From: Futiania mangrovi
GTDB taxonomy: Bacteria; Pseudomonadota; Alphaproteobacteria; Futianiales; Futianiaceae
Direction of reading: 5' to 3'
NCBI RefSeq assembly: GCF_024158125.1
Contig: NZ_JAMZFT010000002.1
Location: 682,001-746,000 of the forward strand
DNA length: 64,000 nucleotides
The notes under the pieces were generated by a model. That model did not search any database and was not told the origin of the DNA. It was given only the letters and a program-made list of their open reading frames with translations. Below, in pieces: positions 55,805-64,000 of the stretch; the first letter of the stretch is position 1, and every line of letters starts with the position of its first letter. The position numbers and the translations under genes are program-made.

Positions 55805-57148
55805 GTGACGAGCCTGCCCTCGCTTGGCGCCTTGCCGCCGTCCCAGAACCACAAGGAGCGGCCCCGTGCCGAGCCTGCCGCCGTCCCCGGACGCGGCAGC
55901 GACTTCGGACGGGAATTCACCCGCGCGCGCGAACACGACACGCAGAACGAACCCCGGGAGGCGGCGAAGGCGCAGGCGGTTGAGCAGGCATCCGGCGCTT
56001 CGCGGGAGGGCCGCGGTGCCGCCGGGGAGGCGTGCGTCTGCGCTGCCGGTTCCGGCGAGGTGCAGGACCATGGCCTTCAGGCTACGGACCCGGCGCCCGC
56101 AAATGCATTGCCCGCCGAGGGCGCGGCCCCGGCGGCCGCAGCCGTGCCGGTGCCCATGCCCGACGCGGCGACGGATGCCGCCGTGGAGACCGTGACCCTC
56201 GATACGGAGCCGGCCGCTGACGCCGATCCCGCGACGGAGCAGGCGGCATCCGCAGTCACGGCGCAGGCGGCAGACACGGATCTCGCTGACGAGCCCTTGC
56301 GCGACCCCGATGCCGGTGCGGCGGAGGGCGCGGAAAACGCCGCCGGTGCGGCATCCGCAGACATGCCACCAGCGTCGGCGCTGCACCCCCTGGCCGCTGC
56401 TTCTGCGGCGCTGGTGCCCGCCACCGATGCAGCCGGCCTGCCTGCCGACGCGGAGATGGCAAACCTCGCCGAAAGCGCGGTCCGGACCGGCACGGCCGCC
56501 ACGGCGCCGGCGACCGCCCCGGATGCCGCGGCGCCGGGAGAGGTGCGCGCCGTCGAGGCCGGTGTGAAGACGCCCGCCGCCGCCGCGGGGCCCGCCCAGG
56601 CGATGGGCGATGCAGGCCCCGTCGCGCCCGCCGGTGGCGATGCAAGCGCCACGATAGCCGCGACCGGTCCGTCTTCCAGCCATGCGGCCCCGCCGCCCGC
56701 TGCACCCGTGCCTGCCGCGATGCCGGCAAGCGCGCCCATGCTGCAGCCGATCGCCGCCGCGGCGGTATCGCTTGGCGCGCAGGGCCGCGTGACGGTCGAG
56801 ATGGACCCGCCCGAGCTTGGTCATGTCGAGGTGCGCATGGAGCTTGGCACCGAACGGCCGCGCATCGTCGTGCTGGCCGAGCGGCCCGAGACGCTCGACC
56901 TGCTGCGCCGCCATTCTGCGGATCTCGAAAAGCTCATGTCCGAAGCGGGGATCGACCTCGGCAATGCCGACCTCAGCTTCGGCCAGCGCGGCCGTGACGA
57001 GGGGGCGGATGCGCTGCTCGCCGCGCGAGGGGGCGAGGCGGATGTGACCGCGCCCGACACGCGCGGCATCGTCCCGCTTCTCGCCGGCATGGCCAGCGGC
57101 CTGTGGTCCGGCACCGGCGCGGACGGCCGCGTCGACCTGAGGCTCTGA
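55805..57148 (+). CDS. fliK: Flagellar hook-length control protein FliK
   Basis: The protein has ~447 residues from the GTG at 55805 (GGGAGA upstream). The first ~300 residues are Ala/Pro/Asp-rich and of low complexity, as expected of the ruler part. The C-terminal Flg_hook domain is clear: GRVTVEMDPPELGHVEVRMEL, VLAERPETLDLLRRHSADLEK and AGIDLGNADLSFGQRG. It measures hook length and, via FlhB, triggers the switch to filament export. It precedes flgD in a plus-strand pair. Confidence 0.9.
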   Translation: MTSLPSLGALPPSQNHKERPRAEPAAVPGRGSDFGREFTRAREHDTQNEPREAAKAQAVEQASGASREGRGAAGEACVCAAGSGEVQDHGLQATDPAPANALPAEGAAPAAAAVPVPMPDAATDAAVETVTLDTEPAADADPATEQAASAVTAQAADTDLADEPLRDPDAGAAEGAENAAGAASADMPPASALHPLAAASAALVPATDAAGLPADAEMANLAESAVRTGTAATAPATAPDAAAPGEVRAVEAGVKTPAAAAGPAQAMGDAGPVAPAGGDASATIAATGPSSSHAAPPPAAPVPAAMPASAPMLQPIAAAAVSLGAQGRVTVEMDPPELGHVEVRMELGTERPRIVVLAERPETLDLLRRHSADLEKLMSEAGIDLGNADLSFGQRGRDEGADALLAARGGEADVTAPDTRGIVPLLAGMASGLWSGTGADGRVDLRL

Positions 57149-57195
57149 TCTTCACCGGCATTCCGGCCCGAACGCTCCAGAAGGAGACCCCATCG

Positions 57196-57939
57196 ATGGC
57201 CTTCGGCACCAGCATCGACCCGGCCGCCACCGCCAGGCCCGCGGCCACGAGCAAGACCGGCGTGGCCGCCAAGGCGTCCGCCACGCCCGAGATGGCGAAG
57301 GCGGAGGAGGAGGCGAAGGCCGCCGACGCGACCTCGCGCGCGGCCAGGGCCGCCGCCGACTTCGAGAGCTTTCTCAAGCTGCTGACAACGCAATTGCGCA
57401 ACCAGGACCCGCTGCAGCCGCTCGAATCGACGGAATTCGTGGCACAGCTTGCGAGCTTCGCCGCCGTCGAGCAGCAGATCGGCACGAACACGCGCCTCGA
57501 CCAGCTCGTCCAGTCGCTGTCGGGCAACGCGCTCGACCGCGCAGCCAGCTATCTCGACCGTTCCGTCGAGGTTGCGGGCGGCAAGGTCGCGTTCGACGGC
57601 GAGACGCCGGTCGCGGTGACCTACGACCCGGGCGCGACCGCGGTCGCGGCGGCGGCGGAGGTGCGCGACGCCAAGGGCGCGACAGTCGCGACCTTCGCGG
57701 TGCCCGCGACCGCCGGCACCCAGACAGCCGAGTGGGACGGTCTCATCGGCGGGCAGCCTGCCGAGCCCGGCATCTACGAGATCGTGGTGCGCGCGGCCCG
57801 GCCCGAGGGCGAGGTGGAGACGGTCGCGACCCGCACCGTCTCGCGCGTTTCGTCGGTGTCGCTGGAGGGCGGGGAGCCGCGCCTGCGCCTCGACACGGGT
57901 GCGGAAGTCGCGCTGGGCGATATCCTCTCGCTCTCCTGA
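57196..57939 (+). CDS. flgD: Flagellar hook-cap protein FlgD
   Basis: The 247-residue protein starts at 57196 after AAGGAGA. It has an N-terminal linker, then the FlgD signature DFESFLKLLTTQLRNQDPLQPLESTEFVAQLA (first part DFESFLKLLTTQLRNQDPL), a Tudor-like domain and a C-terminal FnIII-like domain around TAEWDGLIGGQPAEPGIYEI. It caps the growing hook. It is co-oriented with fliK and ends at a bidirectional terminator. Confidence 0.94.
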   Translation: MAFGTSIDPAATARPAATSKTGVAAKASATPEMAKAEEEAKAADATSRAARAAADFESFLKLLTTQLRNQDPLQPLESTEFVAQLASFAAVEQQIGTNTRLDQLVQSLSGNALDRAASYLDRSVEVAGGKVAFDGETPVAVTYDPGATAVAAAAEVRDAKGATVATFAVPATAGTQTAEWDGLIGGQPAEPGIYEIVVRAARPEGEVETVATRTVSRVSSVSLEGGEPRLRLDTGAEVALGDILSLS

Positions 57940-57968
57940 TCCCTGGCGGCTTGCCGCGGGACGAGAAA

Positions 57969-57992
57969 AAAGGGGCCCGGAGAGGCCCCTTT
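57969..57992. terminator. Bidirectional terminator between flgD and fliL
   Basis: AAAGGGGCC (57969–57977) and GGCCCCTTT (57984–57992) are perfect 9-base arms around a 6-base loop. A run of seven A (57965–57971) gives a U-tract for the minus-strand transcript, so it is strongest for the fliL operon; the plus strand has only TTT after the stem. Confidence 0.85.
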
Positions 57993-58019
57993 CCGGTTTC
58001 CTGAATTCGGGTGCGGCGT

Positions 58020-58526
58020 TCAGAAGTCCTGGCGCATCAGGTCTGCAACCAGAACCCGGCGAACATCGCCCCCCAGAAGCGTCTGCGCGTCCTGTGTCAA
58101 GCCTTCGCGCATCTGGCCCAGCGCGCCGTTGCGGGCCAGATCCCCGTCGAATGCGCCTTCGGCGGCGAGCCCGTGCAGTCGGCTGAGAAAGGCGTCGCGC
58201 AGCTTCGGCTCCATGGCGAACACCCGCTCGCTGCTGCCGGGCGTGACCTCCAGGTGGATCTCCGCGATCACGTGTCCGCGGACATAGCCGCCGCGGGCAA
58301 GCGGCACGATGAACTGACGGCTGAGCTTGACGAACTCGCCTGCGGGTTCCGCCGGGGCGGCGGCGGGCAGAGCGGGCGCCGCGGCGGCGGGCAGGGCGTG
58401 GCTGTCCGGGGCGGCTGCGTGGTCGCCCGCCGGGGAAGCCGGCGGCGGACGCAGCATCTGCCCCGCCACCGCGCCGCCAAGCGCGCCCGCAACACTCAGA
58501 CCGGCAATCAACAGGATGCTCTTCAT
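58020..58526 (-). CDS. fliL: Flagellar basal body-associated protein FliL-like
   Basis: The 168-residue protein has one N-terminal membrane helix (ILLIAGLSVAGALGGAVAG), an Ala/Pro-rich linker, and a C-terminal domain with FVKLSRQFIVPLARGGYVRGHVIAEIHLEV (FVKLSRQFIVPL being most typical) and LTQDAQTLLGGDVRRVLVADLMRQDF. It encircles the stator and supports torque. It is the last gene of the motA–flgF–flgH operon. Confidence 0.8.
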   Translation of the reverse strand: MKSILLIAGLSVAGALGGAVAGQMLRPPPASPAGDHAAAPDSHALPAAAAPALPAAAPAEPAGEFVKLSRQFIVPLARGGYVRGHVIAEIHLEVTPGSSERVFAMEPKLRDAFLSRLHGLAAEGAFDGDLARNGALGQMREGLTQDAQTLLGGDVRRVLVADLMRQDF

Positions 58527-58540
58527 GCGTGCGTCAGCCC

Positions 58541-59305
58541 TCAGAACGGCAGGATCATGTCGAGCACCTGCTGGCCGTAGCGCGGCTGCTGCAGGTCGTC
58601 GATCTGGCCGCGCCCGCCATAGGCGATCCGCGCCTCCGCGATGCGGTCGTAGGTGATCGTGTTCTTCCGGGAGATGTCGGAAGGCCGCACGATCCCGGCG
58701 ATCTGCAGGTCGCGCAACTCGTAGTTCACGCGCACCTCCTGGCTGCCCTGGATGATGAGGTTTCCGTTCGGCAGCACGTCGGTGACGGTTGCGGCGATGC
58801 GCAGGGTGATCTCCTCGTTGCGGGTGACGGCGCCGTCGCCGGAGGACGCGCTGTCGGCGCCGAGGTCGACGGCGGGCGTGAGGCCTGCGCCGCCCGGCAG
58901 CACCTTGGGCGCCAGCGTCTCGATGCCGAGCAGGTTCGGGACGCTGACCGATTCCGACCCCGAGCGCGCGCGCGTCGTCCGGTTGCGGATCTTCGCCTCG
59001 TCGTCGATCTCGATCACGACGGTCAGCATGTCGCCGACGCGCCGCGCGCGATGATCGGAGAAGAGCGAGTCCGAGGTGGCCGTCCGCCACAGCGAGCCCG
59101 CGGTCGGCTGGGACCGTGCGATGGCGCGTTCGGGATAGACCGCCTGGGCCTGCTGCTGCGGCAGGACGGCAGGCTGCGGCGCAGGGACCGCGATGCGCGG
59201 CGCACCCGGCGGCGTCATGGAGGGCGGCTTGCCGAGGTGGTCGAACCGGTCCGCGCAGGCCGACAGCGTCAGCATGCCGAGGGTCAGGAGAAGGGCGCGC
59301 TTCAT
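58541..59305 (-). CDS. flgH: Flagellar L-ring protein FlgH
   Basis: The 254-residue outer-membrane lipoprotein has signal peptide and lipobox (LTLGMLTLSAC, Cys17). The FlgH family pattern follows: GSLWRTATSDSLFSDHRARRVGDMLTVVIEID and ITLRIAATVTDVLPNGNLIIQGSQEVRVN. It forms the bushing in the outer membrane. It overlaps flgA by 4 bases. Confidence 0.95.
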   Translation of the reverse strand: MKRALLLTLGMLTLSACADRFDHLGKPPSMTPPGAPRIAVPAPQPAVLPQQQAQAVYPERAIARSQPTAGSLWRTATSDSLFSDHRARRVGDMLTVVIEIDDEAKIRNRTTRARSGSESVSVPNLLGIETLAPKVLPGGAGLTPAVDLGADSASSGDGAVTRNEEITLRIAATVTDVLPNGNLIIQGSQEVRVNYELRDLQIAGIVRPSDISRKNTITYDRIAEARIAYGGRGQIDDLQQPRYGQQVLDMILPF

Positions 59306-59751
59306 GGGGTCACCTCGAGGCTGGAAGGGCCGACGACGCGCGCCGTGACGGTCGCGCGCGAGGACAGGTTCATGACGCGGACGAGATCGCCCGCGCCGCC
59401 GGAATCGAGGGCGCGGCCCTCGGTCCGGATCTGCAGGGCGCCGGCGATGTAGCGCACCTCGACGATGGCGTTGCGCTCGACCAGCGTCGGCGGGCCGAGG
59501 TCTGCGGGATGCACCGGCTGGCCGGCGTAGATGGTGCGTTTCACCTCCAGCCCGACGAGCCGGTCGACCAGCGCGTCCGGGCCGGCGACGTCGGCGGGGG
59601 TCAGCACCTCGCCTGCGGCAAGCACGCGGGTGGCGACGGGGCCGGCGGGTGCCGCCTGTGTGGCGGCGGCGTGCGCCGGCAGCGCCGTCAGCGGCAGCAT
59701 GGCGAGGCCTGCAAGCAGGGTCATGGACGGAAGAAGGGTACGGATCGTCAT
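59302..59751 (-). CDS. flgA: Flagellar P-ring chaperone FlgA
   Basis: The protein has ~149 residues from the ATG at 59751 (in-frame ATG also at 59760) with a signal peptide (LLPSMTLLAGLAMLPLTALPAHA). The SAF-type domain includes LAAGEVLTPADVAGPDALVDRLVGLEV, AGQPVHPADLGPPTLVERNAIVE and RALDSGGAGDLVRVMNLSSRATV. It is shorter than enteric FlgA by one domain, as in many alphaproteobacteria. It lies five bases before flgG ends. Confidence 0.9.
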   Translation of the reverse strand: MTIRTLLPSMTLLAGLAMLPLTALPAHAAATQAAPAGPVATRVLAAGEVLTPADVAGPDALVDRLVGLEVKRTIYAGQPVHPADLGPPTLVERNAIVEVRYIAGALQIRTEGRALDSGGAGDLVRVMNLSSRATVTARVVGPSSLEVTP

Positions 59752-59756
59752 GGGTC

Positions 59757-60542
59757 TCACCGGATCTGGCTCGCCGATGCCATCATCTGGTCGGCGGCGG
59801 AAATGACCTTGGAGTTGAGCTCGTAGCCGCGCTGCGCCTCGATCAGGTCGGTGATCTGGGCGACCGCGTCGACCGAGGACTGCTCCAGGTAGCCCTGGCG
59901 CAGGCGGCCGCGCCCGTCGATGCCCGGATCGCCCACGATCGCATCGCCCGAGGCTTCGGTCGGGGTGAAGAGATTGGCGCCGATGGCTTCCAGCCCCTTC
60001 TCGTTGGTGAACTGGGCGAGGGTGATGCGGCCGATCAGCTGTGCGTCGGCGATGCCCGTGAAATAGGCGTGCACCTCGCCGTCGGCATTGATCGAGACGG
60101 AGCGTGCGTCCTGCGGGATCGTCACCTGCGGCACCAGCGGGTAGCCTTCCGAGGTCACGATCAGCCCCTCGGCGGTCTGCTTGAAGGAGCCGTCGCGGGT
60201 GAAGGCGCTGTCGCCGGAAGGCAGCTCGATCTCGAACCAGCCGCGCCCCTCGATCGCCATGTCGAGGTCGCCGCCGGTCTGGCGCAGCGCCCCTTGCGCG
60301 ATGTCCATGGAGACGGCCGCGGCCCGCACGCCGAGACCGATCTGTACGCCCGCGGGGGCGACCGTTCCGGTCGCGCCGGTGGGCGCGCCGGTCTGGCGGA
60401 CCTGCTGGTAGTGCAGGTCGGCGAACTCCGCCCGCCGCGTCGAATAGGCGGTGGTGTTCATGTTCGCCATGTTGTTGGAGATGACCTCGACCCGCTTTTG
60501 CTGGGCGGCCATTCCGGTGGCTGCGATCTGCAGGGCGCGCAT
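59757..60542 (-). CDS. flgG: Flagellar distal rod protein FlgG
   Basis: The 261-residue protein has the rod motif AATGMAAQQKRVEVISNNMANMNTTAYSTR and C-terminal VDAVAQITDLIEAQRGYELNSKVI. GAVETTIQI-type segments are replaced by GLGVRAAAVSMDIAQGALRQTGGDLDMAI, typical of FlgG. It is exported by the flagellar gate. It lies 38 bp after flgF. Confidence 0.95.
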   Translation of the reverse strand: MRALQIAATGMAAQQKRVEVISNNMANMNTTAYSTRRAEFADLHYQQVRQTGAPTGATGTVAPAGVQIGLGVRAAAVSMDIAQGALRQTGGDLDMAIEGRGWFEIELPSGDSAFTRDGSFKQTAEGLIVTSEGYPLVPQVTIPQDARSVSINADGEVHAYFTGIADAQLIGRITLAQFTNEKGLEAIGANLFTPTEASGDAIVGDPGIDGRGRLRQGYLEQSSVDAVAQITDLIEAQRGYELNSKVISAADQMMASASQIR

Positions 60543-60580
60543 GGGGTTCTCCTCCTTTTACGCCGTGATGGTGTCTTGGC

Positions 60581-61291
60581 TCAGGTCCGGGTCAGGCGGT
60601 CGATGGCGCCCTTCTCCCGGTCGTGTTCGGACTGCATCAGCTTCGAGATGCGCTCGTATCCGCGCTGGATCTCGATCAGCCGGGTGATCTCGGAGATGGC
60701 ATCGACGTTCGACCCTTCGATCATGCCTTGCGCGACGCGCGCCTCGGCTGCGGCCTCGACCGCACCGAGCGGACGAAAGAGGCCGTCCGCCTCGCGCGCG
60801 AGGCCGCCCGCGGCCATGGCGAGGCCGAGCTGACCGACGGCACGGCCGCCGATGGAGATGGTGCCGTCGCCCGCGATGGAGGGCACGCCGCCCGGCGGCA
60901 GCGCAATGGGCGCGCCGCCCGCGTCGAGGACGTCGTGCCCGGTCACGGTCTTAAGGATGCCCTCCGGGCTGAGCGCGAGCCGGCCGTCGCGGGTCAACCG
61001 CTCGCCTTCGGGCGTCATCACGCGCAGGAAGCCCTCGCCCTCGATGGCGACGTCCAGGGGGGCGCCCGTGCCCTTCAGCGCGCCCTGGTTCATGTCGGTG
61101 TAGCTCGACGGCGCATCCGCGTAGGAAAGCCCCTGGCCCGGGGTCGCCAGCCGTTCGAACGTCTCGCCGAAGGCCAGCCGCTCGCGCCGGAAGCCCGCGG
61201 TCGACATGTTGGCAATGTTGTTCGCCGTCACGTCGAGCGCGCGCGACAGGGCCCGCTGGATGCTGAGGCCGACATTGATCGCATCGGTCAT
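60581..61291 (-). CDS. flgF: Flagellar basal-body rod protein FlgF
   Basis: The 236-residue protein begins TDAINVGLSIQRALSRALDV and continues TANNIANMSTAGFRRERLAF, followed by SYTDMNQGALKGTGAPLDVAIEGEGF and a C-terminal EITRLIEIQRGYERISKLM. It overlaps the upstream large secreted protein gene by 4 bases. It is the rod protein between FlgC and FlgG. Confidence 0.94.
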   Translation of the reverse strand: MTDAINVGLSIQRALSRALDVTANNIANMSTAGFRRERLAFGETFERLATPGQGLSYADAPSSYTDMNQGALKGTGAPLDVAIEGEGFLRVMTPEGERLTRDGRLALSPEGILKTVTGHDVLDAGGAPIALPPGGVPSIAGDGTISIGGRAVGQLGLAMAAGGLAREADGLFRPLGAVEAAAEARVAQGMIEGSNVDAISEITRLIEIQRGYERISKLMQSEHDREKGAIDRLTRT

Positions 61292-62907
61292 GGCCGTTGC
61301 ACCTCCCGTATGGCGGATTCGGTCGCCCGCGCTCGTGCCAGCGCCGTGCGGACGAGGCCGGGAAGGCCATCGCCCGTCACCGCTTCGGCGGCGGTCTGCG
61401 TTCGCATGTCGATCAGGCTGCCGATCTGCGCGGCATCGGCGCCGGCGGTGGAGGATGCTTCCTCCGCCGTCAGCACGGGCGCATCGCCCGCGATGCGGGC
61501 GCGCCGCGCGTCGAGGCCGGCGGCAATGGCGGGTTGGGCGAGCCCGGCGAAAAGCCAGGCTGCGTGGGTCAGCGTGTCGGCAATGCCGGGCGTTGCGTCC
61601 GGCAAGGCCGCGAGATGGGTGTAGAGCAGCACCGCGCGCTCCGCGGCCGGCAGGCTCTCGCCTGCCGCGATGGCGTCCAGCGCCGCAAGCCGCAGCGCGT
61701 CTGTCCCGGCGCCGGCGGGCGCGCGCGACAGGAGATCGAGCGCCGCGACCGGTGTGCCCGCGTCGATCAGGCGGCGTGCACGCAATTCGGCGGCCTCGCG
61801 CCCTTCCGGGCGGTGCCGCATCAGGTGGACCACGCGGTCGAGCGCGTCCTGCAGACGCACCTCCGCGGGGTCGCCGGCCGGGGTCAGGCGTGCAGCGGCA
61901 AGCGCAGCGGGAACGGCGGCAGGATGTTGCGACTCCGCCAGGCCGAGAAGGTCGTCGCGGGCCGTGCCGGTCTGTCCTGCGGCGGCGTCCAGGCGGGCGC
62001 GGGCAAGCCGCATCCACCCGCTGCCCGCGGGCAGGCCGTCCAGAAGCACGGCGGCAAGGGTCTGGCCCAGCGCCGTGTCGCCCGCGTCGAGAGCGGCGAC
62101 GACGACCTGTGGACCGAGTTCGGCACGCAGCACGGGAGACAGGCGCGCAGCTGCGTCGCCTGCGCGCATCGCCGCGGCGGCGCTGGAGGCGGCTTCGCCC
62201 GCCCCGGCATGGGCCGCCGCCTGCATCAGCGCGTGGAGTCCGGTGCATCCGCTGGCTCGGACGAGAGCGCTTGCGGCGGCGGGCCTGTGGTCGAGGATCG
62301 CGCCCAGGTCGCGGTAGAGCGCGGCCTCGGCCGGTTGCGCCTCCGGGAAGGCGCGCAGCAGGAACAGCGCCTCCGCCCCCAGACCCCAGGCCAGCGCGGC
62401 GCGGACATGGGCGTCCACGGCGGCAGGGTCGATCCGGTCGAACTCCCCCGCGAGCGGGGGCAGGGTGCCACCCGGCGCGGTCAGCGCGGCGGCGATCGCC
62501 GCGTCCTCGCGGCAGGCGGGCCGGTCGGGCCGAGCCTCGGGTGCGGGGTCGGGGTCCGCGCCGGGCATGGCCGCGGCTGCCGCGCTCTCGTCGATTGCCG
62601 AAGGATGGGGGCCCGAAGGATCCGTGAAGGGGGTGCGCGCGGGCGCGGTATCGTTCGCGCTCTCGCCGGTGTCTGCGGCGGGCAGGGCGGGGAAGGCGAC
62701 GATCCCCGCGGCGGCGGCACCCTTCAGCCGCTCGATCAGCGCCTGGCGGGCGATATCGGCGGCTGAGGACTCCGCCGGCTTGGGCGCAGGCTTCGGCACG
62801 GTGGCAGGTGCACCGCCCGCACCGTCCGCCGCATACGCCGGCCCGGCAGCCAGTGCCGCCGCCAGTGCTGCCGCCGCGGCGAGGGCTCTGGGCGCCCGGT
62901 ACGTCAT
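61288..62907 (-). CDS. Secreted Ala-rich helical protein of the motor operon (MotC candidate)
   Basis: The protein has 539 residues with a signal peptide (ALAAAAALAAALAAGPAYAA) and a long, low-complexity Ala/Pro/Asp linker (to about residue 120). About 380 residues of helical repeats (TPR-like hairpins, e.g. EAELFLLRAFPEAQPAEAALYRDLG-type segments) follow. It has no membrane helix and no cysteine pattern beyond a few scattered residues. It lies between motA and flgF with 4-base overlaps on both sides. Rhizobial motor operons have a periplasmic MotC in this context. I have not seen a diagnostic MotC motif, so it is a candidate only. Confidence 0.5.
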   Translation of the reverse strand: MTYRAPRALAAAAALAAALAAGPAYAADGAGGAPATVPKPAPKPAESSAADIARQALIERLKGAAAAGIVAFPALPAADTGESANDTAPARTPFTDPSGPHPSAIDESAAAAAMPGADPDPAPEARPDRPACREDAAIAAALTAPGGTLPPLAGEFDRIDPAAVDAHVRAALAWGLGAEALFLLRAFPEAQPAEAALYRDLGAILDHRPAAASALVRASGCTGLHALMQAAAHAGAGEAASSAAAAMRAGDAAARLSPVLRAELGPQVVVAALDAGDTALGQTLAAVLLDGLPAGSGWMRLARARLDAAAGQTGTARDDLLGLAESQHPAAVPAALAAARLTPAGDPAEVRLQDALDRVVHLMRHRPEGREAAELRARRLIDAGTPVAALDLLSRAPAGAGTDALRLAALDAIAAGESLPAAERAVLLYTHLAALPDATPGIADTLTHAAWLFAGLAQPAIAAGLDARRARIAGDAPVLTAEEASSTAGADAAQIGSLIDMRTQTAAEAVTGDGLPGLVRTALARARATESAIREVQRP

Positions 62908-63782
62908 GCGGCGGCCCCGGCGTTCATCGGTTTGCCCTTGAGCGCGGCTTCCAGCTCGTTGAAGGTCGGGCGCAGCTTGCGCGGAATGTTGCGGCGGCCG
63001 ACCTCGACGCAGGACTGCGGCGCATGCTTGTGCAGATGCGCGACCAGCACGTCGCTGATCAGCGTGTAGAAGCGGTGGTCCTCCTCGTTGATGCCCTTGA
63101 TGCGCGCGGCCAGCGGACCCACGAAGCCATAGGCGAGGAAGACACCGAGGAAGGTGCCGACCAGCGCGCCGCCGATCATCTGGCCCAGCACCTCCGGCGG
63201 CTGGTCGATCGAGGACATGGTCTTGATGACGCCCAGCACGGCGGCGACGATGCCCAGCGCCGGCAGCGCGTCGGCCATGTTCTGCAGGGCATGCGCGCTG
63301 TGCTGCGCCTCGACGAGGCGCTTGTCCAGCTCGCCCGACAGGCTGTCGTCGACCTGGTGCGGGTCGTCGTAGTTCATGGTCGCGGCGCGCAGCGTGTCGG
63401 TGATCAGGTCGACCGCCATCTCGTCGGCCAGGATGCGCGGATATCTCTTGAAGAGGTCGGAGTCCTGCGGCTGCTCGATATGCGCCTCCAGCGCCATCGG
63501 GTCCGTCCGGGCCACCTTCAGGAGCGACAGAAGCAGGCACAGCACGTCCACATAGTCGGAGTGCTTCCAGTGCGCGCCCTTGAACGCCTTCACGATGTCG
63601 TGGAGCGTGTGCTTGATCGTGCCGAAGTCGTTGGACACGACGAACGCGCCGGTGGCCGCGCCGCCGATCATCATCATCTCGAAGGGGAGCGAATGCAGGA
63701 TGATCGCCATCTTGCCGCCGGCGAGCGTGTAGCCGCCGAACACCATTCCGAGGATCAGACCGATACCGATCAGGCCGCCCAT
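62904..63782 (-). CDS. motA: Flagellar motor stator protein MotA
   Basis: The 292-residue membrane protein has four membrane helices and MotA motifs: LIGIGLILGMVFGGYTLAGG, GAATGAFVVSNDFGTIKHTL, and DALPALGIVAAVLGVIKTM followed by LGQMIGGALVGTFLGVFLAYG. The cytoplasmic loop contains RYPRILADEMAVDLITDTLR with charged residues for the rotor contact. It conducts protons with MotB, which is not in the window. It leads toward the motC-like and flgF genes with a 4-base overlap. Confidence 0.96.
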   Translation of the reverse strand: MGGLIGIGLILGMVFGGYTLAGGKMAIILHSLPFEMMMIGGAATGAFVVSNDFGTIKHTLHDIVKAFKGAHWKHSDYVDVLCLLLSLLKVARTDPMALEAHIEQPQDSDLFKRYPRILADEMAVDLITDTLRAATMNYDDPHQVDDSLSGELDKRLVEAQHSAHALQNMADALPALGIVAAVLGVIKTMSSIDQPPEVLGQMIGGALVGTFLGVFLAYGFVGPLAARIKGINEEDHRFYTLISDVLVAHLHKHAPQSCVEVGRRNIPRKLRPTFNELEAALKGKPMNAGAAA

Positions 63783-63826
63783 GGGTGCCTACGCCTCCGT
63801 CAGGAAGTTGCCGTCGTGCGCGCGGG

Positions 63827-64000
63827 TCATTGCGTCGCGCTGCCGTTTGCAGCGGGGGTGCCGCCGCCGGCCTGCAGGTCCGCGGTGTTCCCCGCGAGCA
63901 GGACGGTCACGGCATAGGCCTTCTTGGGGCCCATGTTCGCGAGGATGAAGGACGCCGCATCGACCCGCAGCCGGCGCAGGAAGCCCGCGGCGATGTCCTC
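63827..64000 (-). CDS. C-terminal part of a MotE-like protein
   Basis: The last 57 codons of a minus-strand gene run off the right edge. The segment VDAASFILANMGPKKAYAVTVLLAGNTA resembles the MgtE_N/MotE pattern 'ILxxMxPKKAAxVL'. MotE is the periplasmic chaperone of MotC in rhizobia. The tail (GGGTPAANGSATQ) is of low complexity. Its position before motA, in the same operon direction as the motC-like gene, agrees with this. The fragment is too short for certainty. Confidence 0.4.
   Translation of the reverse strand, partial: EDIAAGFLRRLRVDAASFILANMGPKKAYAVTVLLAGNTADLQAGGGTPAANGSATQ

Noticed and set aside
1-64000. CRISPR arrays, tRNA or rRNA genes, insertion sequences
   Set aside because: No regularly spaced direct repeats, cloverleaf-type sequences, rRNA-like conserved blocks or transposase genes were seen.

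Overview
The window comes from a very GC-rich chromosome of an alphaproteobacterium. The best class-level markers are the flaF–flbT pair beside a flagellin gene, the short rod-binding FlgJ paired with a separate lytic transglycosylase, TRAP transporters next to acyl-CoA genes, and the FkbM methyltransferase. I do not name a genus. No rRNA, tRNA, CRISPR array or insertion sequence was seen.

Bases 1–14,360 hold carboxylate uptake and acyl-CoA catabolism. They begin with the end of a TRAP dctQ–dctM pair and a DASS-type permease with RCK_C domains. An IclR regulator follows, divergent from a CoA-transferase / acyl-CoA dehydrogenase / acetyl-CoA hydrolase operon and sharing a 19-bp palindrome with it. 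Next come an enoyl-CoA hydratase, a universal stress protein, and a second TRAP system whose permeases and binding protein flank a MocR regulator. The same 11-bp word occurs upstream of both halves of that TRAP system. Bases 14,465–20,052 hold an aquaporin remnant, two lower-GC hypothetical genes, an acyl-CoA dehydrogenase, an FkbM methyltransferase and a DEAD-box helicase with a long leader. Bases 20,125–29,019 hold a transglutaminase / ATP-grasp–alpha-E operon, a radical SAM plus YnjBCD-type ABC transporter operon, and a small SSB.

Bases 29,196–43,048 hold a non-flagellar type III secretion system (T3SS). On the plus strand are a 73-residue candidate needle subunit with its own terminator, a SctD-like protein and the SctX–SctY–SctV trio. 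On the minus strand the order is a short secretin N-domain protein (RhcC1-like), SctI, J, K, L, N, O, Q, R, S, T, U. This is the Ysc-type order, but no SctP lies between O and Q, no secretin pore domain is present, and SctU has GGKG where the self-cleaving NPTH motif should be. A machine with neither the ruler nor the autocleavage motif would lack the standard needle-length and substrate-switch mechanism. I regard this as the most interesting object in the window.

Bases 43,370–64,000 hold a host-attachment-family protein and then a large flagellar cluster. It has three minus-strand runs: flgB-flgC-fliE-fliQ-transglycosylase-flhA-fliR-flhB-fliJ; rod-binding protein-flgN-like-flagellin-flaF-flbT-DUF1217; and (motE-like)-motA-(motC-like)-flgF-flgG-flgA-flgH-fliL. 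fliI, fliK and flgD are on the plus strand. The flagellar FlhB keeps an NPVH cleavage motif, so the window contains two complete and distinguishable copies of much of the export gate side by side.
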